A stretch of DNA of 64,000 nt, taken from positions 496,001-560,000 of the forward strand of contig CANXME010002590.1 of the NCBI GenBank assembly GCA_948144175.1, in the 5' to 3' direction. Each line of letters starts with the position of its first letter. Within the stretch, counting starts at the first letter, position 1. Positions 53,625 through 63,632 of the stretch are shown in pieces. This stretch comes from Closterium sp. NIES-65. Its lineage: Eukaryota; Streptophyta; Zygnematophyceae; Desmidiales; Closteriaceae. A program made the translations under genes and the position numbers. The notes beneath the pieces are model-generated. The model was given only the letters and a program-made list of their open reading frames with translations. It searched no databases and was not told the DNA's origin.

Positions 53625-53765
53625 TGTCAGTAGAGTTGCGCTGTGGTATCCTCGATTGATCCTAGGGGGGTTACAGGCGCGCTCGCATGGGGGGTTATGG
53701 GCGCACGGACTCGCTATACAAACAAGCCCTTTTATCCCAATGGTCTAGTGGTTGGGATTCTAACA
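53625..53765 (+). repeat. TRIM 3' LTR
   Basis: 141 bp. It retains the A-box-like part but is followed by the target duplication ATATC instead of a B box. Confidence 0.92.
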
Positions 53766-54378
53766 ATATCTGCACTATGCTCGGCTCCCAGGGCACACAA
53801 AGAGCATGCTTCACCGTTTGCAGGAGTTGATTGACGGTGTGGGCCCTTAACACCTTGTCAAGATGAGTCCAAAAATGTCCATTGTTCTTGAAATTTAGCA
53901 AGTGTTTGGATCATCTAAAAATAAAAGCGCATTGAATGAGAAAAACAACCGGACATAAAAATGGCACCACGTATCACTCGTGTCTATTCTTGAAGATTTT
54001 ACTTGCACAAGTGTTCCCCTATCCTATGATGGGTAAACTCAGTGTAAGGATGTAAGGATATATATAGATGATAGTTGTGCACTTTTGTGCGCATATTTCA
54101 TCTTGTACGGCCTGAAACACTAGAGCGAGGTGTTAAGATGCATTTGTATGCATTCAGAAATGCCTACAATATAGCCTATTATAGTTATCTTTCTTTCAAT
54201 AGGTGGTGTACCATTTGCCCTTGTTATTTTCCTATTTGTACCCTCAATCCTATAGTGAACCATCACTTCTCTCTTGACACCCTCTCGACATGCATGTTCG
54301 TACTCTAGTGATGGCTCCTATGGCTAAGGCTACTTTGACATGGTGTTAGAGCCCGCGTTTCGACCCCTAGACTCTTGA

Positions 54379-54443
54379 CACGCGCGCACGCGCGCATATA
54401 TACACACACAAACACATACACACAAACACACACACACATATAT
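54379..54443. repeat. Alternating purine-pyrimidine tract (CG/TA/CA)
   Basis: cacgcgcgcacgcgcgcata, then ta and ca repeats with aaacaca interruptions: a dinucleotide repeat with Z-DNA-type alternation. Confidence 0.85.
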
Positions 54444-54543
54444 AGCCATGTAGTATTTCCATCACGCTCGATTGCAGCTGCTGGCGGCCTACAATGTGAA
54501 AGTCGTGAGATGCAGCACGACTGCTACTACTCATGCCCGTTCG

Positions 54544-54544
54544 T

Positions 54545-54576
<32 letters not shown>

Positions 54577-54588
54577 TCCTTCTTTTTC
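54544..54588 (+). repeat. (TTTC)n microsatellite
   Basis: About nine to ten tetranucleotide units, imperfect at the right end. Confidence 0.93.
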
Positions 54589-55086
54589 TCGTAACCACAT
54601 TTAAATGTACGTTATATGAGCCTACAAATATTCCAAATGTCTTGTGTGACGTCGAGTGTATGCATCTTACATAAATCCGTATGCACTATTCCTTGCCTCG
54701 CCAACCCCTATCGTCTTTCCGATTGAAATCGGTTGGAAACCAGGAGATAACGTGAAGAACTTTGCATGACCTGATTGCCTCTAAACGATTGTGCAAAACA
54801 CAAGCTAGTTTGGGGATTTATCTCTGAAAACTAGTGGTTTGTGTCAAAGTCCTAAGGACAGCTAGGCTTAGGAGCCATGGCTATGGTAGCTTAGTAGCTT
54901 AGGTTTTGGGTTCAAGAGGAATCTCGAGAGAGTTGCAAAGGAGAAAAAGTGTTCAATAAAGAGAGAAGGTACAAGGATATAGGCAAAGCAAGCAAGGTGC
55001 ACCACCAAACAATGTAACACTACACTAATTATCGCTACAAGCACTTAATAGAAGAAATATATTTCAACACACCCCTAAACTACTTG

Positions 55087-55830
55087 CAGCAGGAACTATT
55101 CCTAGGACCCAACCATTTTTTTTCCTGCCCGGAGCGCACTCAACCCTTGCCCGTGTCGCGCTCCCCTCTTAGCGGCCCCGTCGCGCCGCCCTTGCGACCC
55201 CGTCGCGCCGCCCTCACAGCCCCGTCGCGCCGCCCTTGCGGCCCCGTCGCGTCGCACCGCCCTCGCGGCCTCGTCGCGCCGCCCTCGCGGCCCCTTCGCG
55301 CCGCCCTCGCGGCCCCGTTGCCCACCCTTGCGGCCCCGGCGCCGTTCTTACCGGCCCCGAGGCCTCTGCTAGCCCCGTCGCCCCACCCTTGCGACCCCGC
55401 GGCCCCACCCTCGCGGCGCCGGTCGCCACCCTTCGTGGCCCCGCCGCCGCCCTCAGCGGCCTCGTCGTCGCCCCACTCGGCCCCGCCGTCACCACCGAGC
55501 AGCCGAGCCGCCGAGCCGCCGTTGCCGCTGTGCCGCTGAGCCGTCGAGCCGCCGTTACCGCCGAGCCGCCGTTGCCGCCGAGCTGCCGAGCCGCCGAGCC
55601 GCTCTTGCCGCCGAGCTGACAAGCCGCCGAGCCGCCGTTGCTACCGTTGTCGCCGAGCCGCCGCTGCCGCTGAGCCGCCCGACTCGCTCTGTCCGCTCCA
55701 CCCGGTCACAGCTGTCGCGGCCCTGTTCCTGCCGGCAAGCCTCGGTCGTTCTCACCTGCCCGGTAAGAGCAGCGCCTCTACCACTACACTGCCCTTAGCC
55801 TACTCCTCACGCTGCTCGTCTACTGCTGTC
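55087..55830 (+). repeat. C6 GC-rich leader, 5'-truncated
   Basis: Units of the type gcggccccgtcgcgccgccc (55160-55460), then gccgagccgccgttgccg-type units (55500-55680). Starts within the post-primer-site hairpin region. Confidence 0.82.
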
Positions 55831-57313
55831 ATGGCTACCCCCAGTGTCCTCGATTTTGACGTTGAGGGTTGGGCCATTGACTTTGACGTCAAGGTAGATG
55901 ACCTGCAGCTTTTCCTACAGTGCGATAGGGCGGACGGTCTCTCCCTCTTTGACCTCACTTCTGGTGCCTCTTTTGCCCCTCCTGCTGATGCTGACGCCAC
56001 TGTTCGCTCACAGTGGGCCACACGCGATGTTGCTGCCCGTCTTGGTGTGCGCCGCTACTTACCTACCGCTGAGCGCGCACCCTTTAGTCAGTACAAGAGT
56101 GCTAAGACCTTGTATGACGCTGTAGTTGCACGCTACTCTTCCCCTGCCACTGCTACACTTAGCCGCCTCATCCTGCCGTACCTCTTCCCTAACCTCGCCG
56201 CTTTTCCCACAATCGCTGACCTCATTACGCACCTTCGCACTAGTGACATTCGTTACCGCGCTGCCCTTCTTGCTGAGTTCTGCGCCAAGAACCCCCCCCC
56301 CCCCCCCATTGTACATCACCCTCTACTACATAGTCACCCGGCTCCCTGACACCCTTCGCCCGGTCCGAGGACCACTTTCTCTCTGTTTGCCCCACCACCC
56401 TCACCGTTGACCTCCTCGAGGAGAGCCTCCTAGCAGCAGAGAACAGCATAGTCGCTGTAGGAGCCTCTCGTGGTGACCCTCGCGCCCCTATCTTTGAGGG
56501 GTGCTCCCCCTCTCCTCTCTTACTCTCTGTTGCCTCTGCTGCTGCGGCCGACCTCGTTGGTCTTGAGTCGGTCGGTGCAGCGTCTACCCCTAGCGGGAGA
56601 CGCCGCCCTGGCAAGGGCAAGGGGGGCAAGGGCTCTGGAGGAGCTAGCGGGGGCGGTGGAGGAAGCGGTGGAGGCGGTGGAGGGGGTGGGGGTGGCGGTG
56701 GGGGTGGTGGCGGGGGTGGGGGCGTCAGTGGCGGTAGTGGAGGCGGAGGAGGCGGCGCAGGTGGCGGTGGGAGTGGAGGTGGCGGAGGTGGCGGCGGTGG
56801 AGGCGGTAGCGGCGGAGGAGGTGGAGCTGGTCGGGGTGGCGCTGCGCAGAGGGTCAGCTCCGGTGGTGGTCAGCGCCATCAGCAACAGCATCAGCGCACA
56901 CGTGAGATCCCTCCCTCTTAGCAGCTTCGTGAATGGTACGCTGCTCGTCAGCGGGGTGGGGGTACTGGTACGTGTACCTACGTCCTACGCACCAGCGACC
57001 GCGCGGTTGAGCCGTGCGGGCATTCCCACTCCACCCAGCGCTGCTTTGGCCGCCTGACGGACGCTTGGCGTCACCAGTTCTCTGAGGCCACTGAGATCCC
57101 TCGCTTGGGCGAGCTGTATAGGGCTGTGTTGCTATCTTTGATCTTGACTTTGATGCTATTCTTGCTACCATGTATGCTGTGACTAATAGTGATGAGGGTG
57201 ACTGTTACCGGTGTTTTCCGCCCAACCTGTGCATAGGGACTGCTGCTCTAGGTGCTGGTGAGGCTGCTGCTCTAGGTGCCAGTGCGTGTGCTTCCTCAGG
57301 TGCTGGTAAGTTG
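55831..57313 (+). pseudogene. C6 gag and start of protease region
   Basis: ATG 55831 (MATPSVLDFDVEGWAIDFDV). 172 codons are open, then the frame is lost at a 16-base C run (56292-56307) in the NPPP codons. Homology continues: LAAENSIVAVGASRGDP, a long glycine tract (about 56640-56830), then REIPPS and a TAG at 56919-56921 (CAG in other copies) before QLREWYAARQ. The Cys/His cluster CTYVLRTSDRAVEPCG, with His and Cys following, is intact. A change near 57117 alters the frame again before C7. Confidence 0.87.
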
Positions 57314-57318
57314 GCTCT

Positions 57319-57449
57319 TGTCAGAACATATAGCTTGTGCTTATTGTGTAGGCTATAGTGGGGTAGCCCATAAGGGATACAACCCAATTAGGGTTAGTAC
57401 TTGTACTCAGTTCATTCATAGTTCATTCATTCTCGTTCAACTCTTCTCA
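57319..57449 (+). repeat. C7 5' LTR
   Basis: 131 bp, TGTCAGAACATATAGC...CAACTCTTCTCA, followed by TGGTATCGAGCAGG (primer site). Confidence 0.94.
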
Positions 57450-58618
57450 TGGTATCGAGCAGGTTCCCCTGTGGGAACTGTGCCTAGGGCCCACCACCAT
57501 ATCGAAACTTTTTTTTTCTGCCCGAAGCGCGCTCATCCTGAGTCGCGCCTCGGGCTCTTATCTCATCGAGTCGCCCTAGCGGCCCTCCCTCCCCTAGCGG
57601 CCCCGCCACCGGTTCGTGCAGCCCCGCCGCCCGTTAGTGCGGCCCCGCCACGCGTTCGCGGCACCGCCGCCTTTCTTTTGCGGCCCCGCCGCCCTACTTC
57701 GCGGCCTCGCCGCCCTACTCCATCGGCCCCGCCGCCCTACCTCAGCGGCCCCTGCACCCGTCTGCTGCGGCCCCGCCGCCCTACGCCTACGAGCCCCACC
57801 GCCCTACTTCCGCGGCCCCGCCGCCCCACTTAGCGGCCCCACCGCCCGTCTGCTGCGGCCCCGCCGCCCTACGCCTGCGGCCCCGCCGCTCTACTTCAGC
57901 GGCCCCGCTGCCCCACTTCGCGGCCCCGCCGCCCCACTTCGCGGCCCCGCCGCCCCACTTCGCGGCCCCGCCGCCCTTCCCTGCGGCCTCGCCACCCTTC
58001 GCTGCGGCCCTGCCGCCCTTCGCTGCGGCCCCGCCGCCTTTCGCTGCGGCCCCGCCACCCTTAGCTGCGGCCCCGCCGCCCTTTGCTGCGGCCCTGCCGC
58101 CCTTCGCTGCGGCCCAGCCACCCTTCGCTGCGGCCCCGCCGCTCTTCGCTGCAGCCCCGCCACCCTTAACTGCGGCCCCGCCACCCTTACCTGCGGCCCC
58201 GGCGCTGCCCTTCCCGGCCCCGGCGCCATCTCTGCTGGCCCCGTCGTCGCTCAACCCGGCCCCGCCACCATCTCCTAGCGGCCTCGCCGTCACCATCGAG
58301 CCGCCGTACCGCCAAGCCGCCCGAGCCGCCCGAGCCGCCGAGTCGCCGAGCCGCAGTTGCCGCCGAGCCGCCCGAGTCGCCCGAGCCGCAGAGCCGCAGT
58401 TGCTGCCGAGCCGCCGTGCTGCCGAGCCGCCGTGCCGTCGAGCCACCCAAGCCACCCGCACCGCCGAGTCGCCGAGCCTACTCTTCCCACCACTGGTGAG
58501 CCCCTGCCCTGCTAGCGCGCTGCCCGTCGCCTGCTTGCCTGCCTGCCTGCCTTTCGGCATGCCTGGCTGCCTGCCTTACTGCTGCTGCTCCTGCTCCTTA
58601 TTCTACTTGCGGAGCCAG
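57450..58618 (+). repeat. C7 primer site and GC-rich leader
   Basis: Primer site at 57450, 7-bp hairpin ggttccc/gggaact with ctgt loop (57462-57479), then gcggccccgccgccctac-type units (57590-58200) and gccgagccgcccgagccgcc-type units (58300-58450). Open frames over it are low-complexity. Confidence 0.85.
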
Positions 58619-58930
58619 ATGCAGCCCCAGCGACGTCCGCGTGAGTCCCTAACGCCCCAACAGCTGCGTGAGTGGTACGCTGGTTGGGGTTGTAGGGGTG
58701 GCGGCGCTAGTACTGCTACTACTAATGGCGGCGGCCAAATGCAGCTCCAGCGACGCCTACGAGCGTCTCTCACGCCCCAGCAGCTTCGTGAGTGGTACGC
58801 TCAGAGTGGAGGGTCTCTCAGTTCTGTTCGCTGCTCTTACGTGATTCGCACTGGTGCTAGGACGGGTCAGCCTTTTGGGACGCCTAGTCACACACTGTCC
58901 CGCTGCTTCGCCCGTCTGAGCGACGCCTAG
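58619..58930 (+). pseudogene. C7 residual gag C-terminus
   Basis: The ORF 58400-58930 begins inside the leader; only its end is gag-like. A block (QMQ-QRR-LTPQQLREWYA) occurs twice, at 58616-58680 and 58736-58800, a tandem duplication of about 120 bp. The Cys/His cluster follows as CSYVIRTGARTGQPFG, with the second Cys changed to Phe. The frame ends in a TAG within SDAW. The MATPSVL gag core and the glycine tract found in every other copy are absent, so C7 could not make a normal Gag. Confidence 0.8.
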
Positions 58931-58969
58931 CGTACCGAGTTTGGCGACGAGGCTGAGCTCCCCGACTGG

Positions 58970-60211
58970 GTGGAGTTACTTAGGCAGAGGGTAGATATAT
59001 TTGCTCTTGACTATGATACTATTCTCACTGCCATGTATGCATTGCCTACTAGTGCTGACCGTGCCGGTCACCTGTGCGTACCACCTGACCCGGGTATAGA
59101 GCCTGCTGCTCTAGTTGCTAGTGAGGCTACTGCTCTGGGTGCTAGTGTGTCTCCAGGTACAGGTGCGGCTACTGCTCTAGGTGCCGGTGCGGCGGCTGCT
59201 CTAGGTGTCAGTGCGTCTGCGTCCTCAGGTGCAGATGAGTCTGCGCTCTCAGGTACCGCGTCGGCTTCGGCCTCCCTCACCTTCACACCTGACTCAGGGG
59301 CCTCTCGCTCCTTCTTTCGAGACCGCACCACTCTCACGCCGCTTGGTCGGCCAGTTGCAGTCTCCTTGGCAGACCCCTCTGGGGGTCCTGTCCTTTCTCA
59401 CTTCTCCACTGTCCTCCTGTGTCCGGCTGCCCCCTCTGGCACCTTTTCTGGTCTTTACCTCCCCTCGTTCTCTACGAACTTGGTGAGTGGTGCTGACCTG
59501 CAAGATGCGGGGGTTCACCAGTTTACTCTTGCGAGTCAGCGGGTGACCCAGTGCTTGGACGCTCGCAAAGGCCGACACCTGGCCACGTCTACGCGTCTGC
59601 CGGGGTCGAGCCTGTACACCCTGACCATTGAGTCTCCTCCTGTCACCGCGTCTAGTCAGGTAGCTGCGTCGGGTCAGGTGTTTGCTGCAGCGTCCAGGTC
59701 TGGTCCTGAGTCTGCCCCCTGCGCGTGTCGCCACCTGTCTCACGAGACTCTCCTGTGGCACCATCGTCTTGGTCACCCCTCCCTGCCTCGTCTCCGAGGC
59801 ATGGCCTCCCGTGTCCTTGTCTCTGGTCTTCCCCGGTACCTCCCTCCCCTTCCTCCGGGGTCTGGCCCCACCTGCGTCCCCTGTGTTGAGGGGCGGCAGC
59901 GGGCGGCCCCCCACTCCTCCCAGTTTCCTCTGACAGAGGCCCTGTTGCAGACACTTCACATGGACGTGTGGGGCCCAGCCCGCGTCTGTGGACAGGGTCA
60001 CGAGTGCTACTTCCTGCTCGTTGTTGACGACTACTCGCGTTACACCGCAGTCTTCCCTTTGCGCAACAAGGGTGATGTCACTGAGGTGCTGATCGACTGG
60101 ATCCGCGCAGCTCGTCTCCACCTCAGGCAGAGCTTTGGCTCGGACTTTCCTGTTCTGCGTCTGCACTCGGACAGAGGCGAAGAATTTTCTTCTGACCTTC
60201 TGAGAGCCTAA
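58970..60211 (+). CDS. C7 protease and integrase N-terminal half
   Basis: 413 codons. LLRQRVDIFALDYDTILTAMY, then a Ser/Ala/Gly-rich spacer, protease PDSGASRSFFRDRT (Leu to Pro before the catalytic Asp), the pre-integrase finger HRLGHPSL ... CVPCVEG, MDVWGPARVCGQG, VVDDYSRY and LHSDRGEEFSS (Gly to Glu in the GGEF motif). TAA at 60209-60211 replaces a Tyr codon. The integrase core then continues in frame with QQNGIAERCI (catalytic Glu) up to about 60550. Confidence 0.9.
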   Translation: MELLRQRVDIFALDYDTILTAMYALPTSADRAGHLCVPPDPGIEPAALVASEATALGASVSPGTGAATALGAGAAAALGVSASASSGADESALSGTASASASLTFTPDSGASRSFFRDRTTLTPLGRPVAVSLADPSGGPVLSHFSTVLLCPAAPSGTFSGLYLPSFSTNLVSGADLQDAGVHQFTLASQRVTQCLDARKGRHLATSTRLPGSSLYTLTIESPPVTASSQVAASGQVFAAASRSGPESAPCACRHLSHETLLWHHRLGHPSLPRLRGMASRVLVSGLPRYLPPLPPGSGPTCVPCVEGRQRAAPHSSQFPLTEALLQTLHMDVWGPARVCGQGHECYFLLVVDDYSRYTAVFPLRNKGDVTEVLIDWIRAARLHLRQSFGSDFPVLRLHSDRGEEFSSDLLRA

Positions 60212-62095
60212 TGTCGCGCACAAGCGATTCGTCTGACCTTCACACTTTCGGACTCCCCGCAGCAAAATGGGATTGCTGAGCGCTGCATTGGCATGGTCAT
60301 GGACGTCGCTCATACGTCTATGATGCATGCGGCTGCTCCCCATTTTTTGTGGCCGTTTGCGGTGAGGTACGCGGCGCATCAGCTCAACCTACACCCCAGG
60401 GTCTCCCGGCCGGAGACCTCCCCAGCCTTGCTGTGGACGGGGAAGGTTGGCGATGCGTCGGCGTTCCGGGTCTGGGGATCTCGGGCGTTTGTCCGCGACT
60501 TGTCTGCGGACAAGCTGTCCCCTCGTGCTGCTCCTTGCGTCTTCCTGGGGTTCCACCTGACGCGCCTGGGTGGCAGTTCTACCACCCCACCTCTCACCGT
60601 GTTCTGTCCTCCTAGGACGTCACGTTTGACGAGTCGGTCCCCTACTACCGCCTCTTCCCCTACCGCACTCCGTCCCTCCCCCTGCCGCCGCTCTTCCTTG
60701 TACCAGGTCCCCCTCCGGTAGACCCCCTCCCCCCTCAGGGTCCGTCCCCTTCAGGTGTGTCCTACGTAGATGCGGTCGAGCCTGTCGAGATCACTAATGA
60801 CTCTGGTGCTGCTGAGGGTGCAAAGCCTAGGGGTGCTGACGCTGGGGGTGCTGAGCCTGGGGGTACTGAGCCTGGGGGTGCTGAGCTTTGGGGTACTGAG
60901 CCTGGGGGTGCAGTGACTGGGGGTACTGAGCCTGGGGGTACTGAGCCTGGGGGTGCTGTGCCTGGGGGTGCTGCGCCTGGGGGTGCTAAGCCTGGGGGTG
61001 CTGAGCCTGGGGGTCCTAAGCCTGGGGGTGCTGAGCTTGGAGGTGCTGCGCCTGGAGTTTCTCCGGGTGCTTCGTCTCTGCGGGAGCCACTCTCTCCACG
61101 GGAGCTGCGCGAGTGGTTTGCCCGGCGCAGGAGGCGTGCTGCTGGTGCTGGAGGTTCTTCGACTACTGAGGGTGCTGCTGTCGCGGGTCCCGGAGGTGCT
61201 TGTACTGGGAGTACTGGAGCTGCCGGGCCTGCGGGTTCGACTGGAGCTGGTGCTACTGAGGGCGTTGGAGCTGAGACTGCTGCTGGAGGTCCTGCTGCGG
61301 GTACTACTGGTGGAGCTGGAGGTGCTCTTGGCGCTGGTGCTGTCGCTGGGGGTGCTGGTGTTGTCCCTGCTGTGTCTGGAGTCGCCGCGCGGCCTTGGCC
61401 GTACTTCGTTCCCCTCCTTCAGTAGGTTCTTGGTCTCCCGTCTTATACTGGTCCTTTTCCTCCTCCCTTAGAGTGTCCACAGCCTGTCCCGTCACAGTTA
61501 CAGTTACAGCCGGCCTCCCCACTGCCTGCTCCGTGTCCCTACACTGGTCCTACTGGAGGTCTTGCTGAGCGTTGTGAGCCTGCGTCTCGACCTGTGTCGC
61601 CTGTTCGTGCTGCTCGCACTAGTGGTCGCAAATCGCGTCAGCGTCCTCCTCCTGTCCCTGGCACGCACCGGATGTCTCTGCGTCCGTCTACTGCTCCTCT
61701 GCGTGCCCCTTTGCCTTCTCCTCCTAAGTCTTCTCTTCCTGCTCTTGCCGACCCGGAGTCGGACTCTCTTAGTGCTGCCAGTTCTACTGTCACGCGTCTC
61801 CTGGCTACTGTTGTCACTGACCCTTCTTTCGAGTCCACTGCTGCGTGTGCCCTAGTTGCTGAGCTCGTCGACTTTGCTGCTCGCTTTCGCCTAGACTACG
61901 CTGCTAGTCTTGTTGCCGAGTCTGAGTCTGTCTGTCCTTCGTCTGTTGGGGGTGAGTGTGCCCTTGGGACGGACGTCCTTGAGGATAGGCAGGAGGAGTT
62001 CCAGTGCTTGGGAGCTGCTTCACCTCATCTCGTGTCCGTACTGCTTACCCCTGAGGGAGACCCGGATGCACTAGACTGGCGATAGAGGGTCCCTA
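60212..62095 (+). pseudogene. C7 integrase C-terminus and hinge
   Basis: 60212-60550 is integrase (HFLWPFAVRYAAHQ, RAFVRDLSADKL), then a frameshift. 60757-61425 (222 codons) holds EPGGA units (60830-61050) and SPRELREWFARRR, and ends at TAG 61423-61425 (CAG in C4) within the YFVPLLQQ block. 61594-62085 holds the conserved ALVAELVDFAARFRLDYAASL stretch. Near 62078 about 26 bp found in C4 and C5 (SRSYAEA-type codons) are missing, which breaks the frame before RT. Confidence 0.82.
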
Positions 62096-62117
62096 CTCCT
62101 CTCAGTGGCAGGCAGCT

Positions 62118-63632
62118 ATGGACGCAGAGATGGCTTCTTGGAAGTCCACAGGCACCTACGTTGATGCTGTCCCCCCTCCTAGGGCGAACATCGTCAGTGG
62201 CATGTGGATCTTCAGGGTGAAGCGGCCGCCGGGTTCTCCACCTGTCTTCAAGGCGCGTTACGTGGCTCGTGTCTTCCGTCAGCGGCAGGGAGTTGACTAC
62301 TTTCAGACCTTCTCTCCCACCTCGAAGATGACCACTCTTCGGGTACTGCTGCACGTTGGTGCTCACGGTGACAACGAGCTGCACTCTCTTGACTTCAGCA
62401 CTGCTTTCTTGCAGGGCAGCCTGCACGAGGAGATCTGGCTGCGCCGCCCACCTGGCTTCACTGGGTCTTTCCCTCCTGGTACCCAGTGGAGTCTCCGGCG
62501 TCCAGTCTACGGTCTCCGCCAGGCGGCACGTGAGTGGCAGGACACACTGAGGACTACGCTTGCGGCTCTTGGGTTTGCTCCTTCTACTGCCGACCCGTCG
62601 CTCTTTCTGCGCACCGACACCTCTTTGCCGCCGTTCTACATCCTCGTGTATGTCGACGACTTGGTCTTTGCCACAGCTGACACTGCTGGACTTGCCTACG
62701 TGAAGTCCGAGCTGCAGAAGAAACACATGTGCACTGACCTGGGTGAACTGCGCAGCTACCTTGGCTTGCAGATCACCCGGGACAGAGCACGCCGCACCAT
62801 TACCCTGACTCAGTCACACATGGTGCAGCAGGTCCTTCAGCGCTTCGGCTTCACGTACTCCTCGCCTCAGGCCACTCCTCTGCCTACTCGCCACTCGCTC
62901 TCAACTCTGCCTTCGGATGAGTCCGTAGAGTCGAGTGGCCCTTATCCAGAGCTGGTTTGCTGCCTCATGTACCTGATGACCTGCACACGACCTGACCTTG
63001 CATACCCTCTTAGCATTCTCGCACGCTATGTTGCTCCTGGGAGACACAGACCAGAGCACATGGCTGCAGCGAAGAGGGTGTTGCGCTACTTGTGCAGTAC
63101 GTCGGGCATGGGGCTAGTGCTTGGAGGGCGGAGTCCAGTGGTCCTCACTGGACACGCGGACGCTTCTTGGGCTGATGACCAGGCTACGCAGCGGTCGTCA
63201 CAAGGTTACACCTTCAGCCTTGGTTGCGGCTCTGTTTCGTGGCGGGCTACTCGCTCGTCTTCTGTTCTCGGCTCCAGTTGTGAGGCCGAGATCTACGCCG
63301 GGGCCATGGCTGCACAGGAGCTTCACTGGCTCACCTACCTGTTGACCGACCTTGGAGAGCCGCCTCGTTCTCCTCCAGTCCTGTACGTAGACAACAAGGC
63401 CATGCTAGCCTTGTGTCGAGAGCAGAGACTGGAGCACAGAACAAAGCACATTGCTCTTCGCTACTTCCTTGCTCATGAGCTACAGCAGCGTGGTCAGTTG
63501 CGGCTTGCGTACGTGGCCTCTGAGGCCAACACTGCTGATGTCTTCACCAAGGCACTTGCGCCTTGTGATCATCAGCGATTCTGCACGCAGCTGGGTCTTG
63601 TGCCTGTCTTGCCTCACTTGCTCCTCCCTTGA
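62118..63632 (+). CDS. C7 reverse transcriptase-RNase H segment
   Basis: 504 open codons from MDAEMASWKSTGTY, the same length as in C1. LDFSTAFLQG, YVDD at 178-181, then connection domain and RNase H with GHADASWADD, CEAEIYAGAM, YVDNKAMLAL and TADVFTKAL. Ends shortly before the polypurine tract (cctatgggcgtg) and the 3' LTR. A few changes at conserved sites (ARGFSQ to ARVFRQ, YELHS to NELHS) suggest mild decay. Isolated from upstream frames, so not expressed as a normal polyprotein. Confidence 0.93.
   Translation: MDAEMASWKSTGTYVDAVPPPRANIVSGMWIFRVKRPPGSPPVFKARYVARVFRQRQGVDYFQTFSPTSKMTTLRVLLHVGAHGDNELHSLDFSTAFLQGSLHEEIWLRRPPGFTGSFPPGTQWSLRRPVYGLRQAAREWQDTLRTTLAALGFAPSTADPSLFLRTDTSLPPFYILVYVDDLVFATADTAGLAYVKSELQKKHMCTDLGELRSYLGLQITRDRARRTITLTQSHMVQQVLQRFGFTYSSPQATPLPTRHSLSTLPSDESVESSGPYPELVCCLMYLMTCTRPDLAYPLSILARYVAPGRHRPEHMAAAKRVLRYLCSTSGMGLVLGGRSPVVLTGHADASWADDQATQRSSQGYTFSLGCGSVSWRATRSSSVLGSSCEAEIYAGAMAAQELHWLTYLLTDLGEPPRSPPVLYVDNKAMLALCREQRLEHRTKHIALRYFLAHELQQRGQLRLAYVASEANTADVFTKALAPCDHQRFCTQLGLVPVLPHLLLP

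Larger units (their letters stand above)
53391..53765 (+). mobile_element. TRIM: miniature LTR retrotransposon, 375 bp
   Basis: Two 141-bp direct repeats (53391-53531, 53625-53765) starting TGTCAGTAGAG and ending GATTCTAACA enclose only 93 bp. The 5' repeat is followed at once by TGGTATCAGAGC, the canonical plant initiator-Met primer site. The 3' repeat is preceded by gtggggggt, a polypurine tract. ATATC is duplicated at 53386-53390 and 53766-53770. No coding capacity, so it must be mobilised in trans. The repeats differ at about twelve positions, so it is not recent. Confidence 0.93.
53771..55086. other. Unassigned flank between TRIM and C6
   Basis: About 1.3 kb without a recognisable gene. 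Holds a cg/ta/ca alternating purine-pyrimidine run (54379-54443) and a (TTTC)n tract (54544-54588). At 54331-54350 tttgaca is followed by tggtgttagagcc, which looks like an LTR end plus a decayed primer site; no partner LTR was found. Confidence 0.55.
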
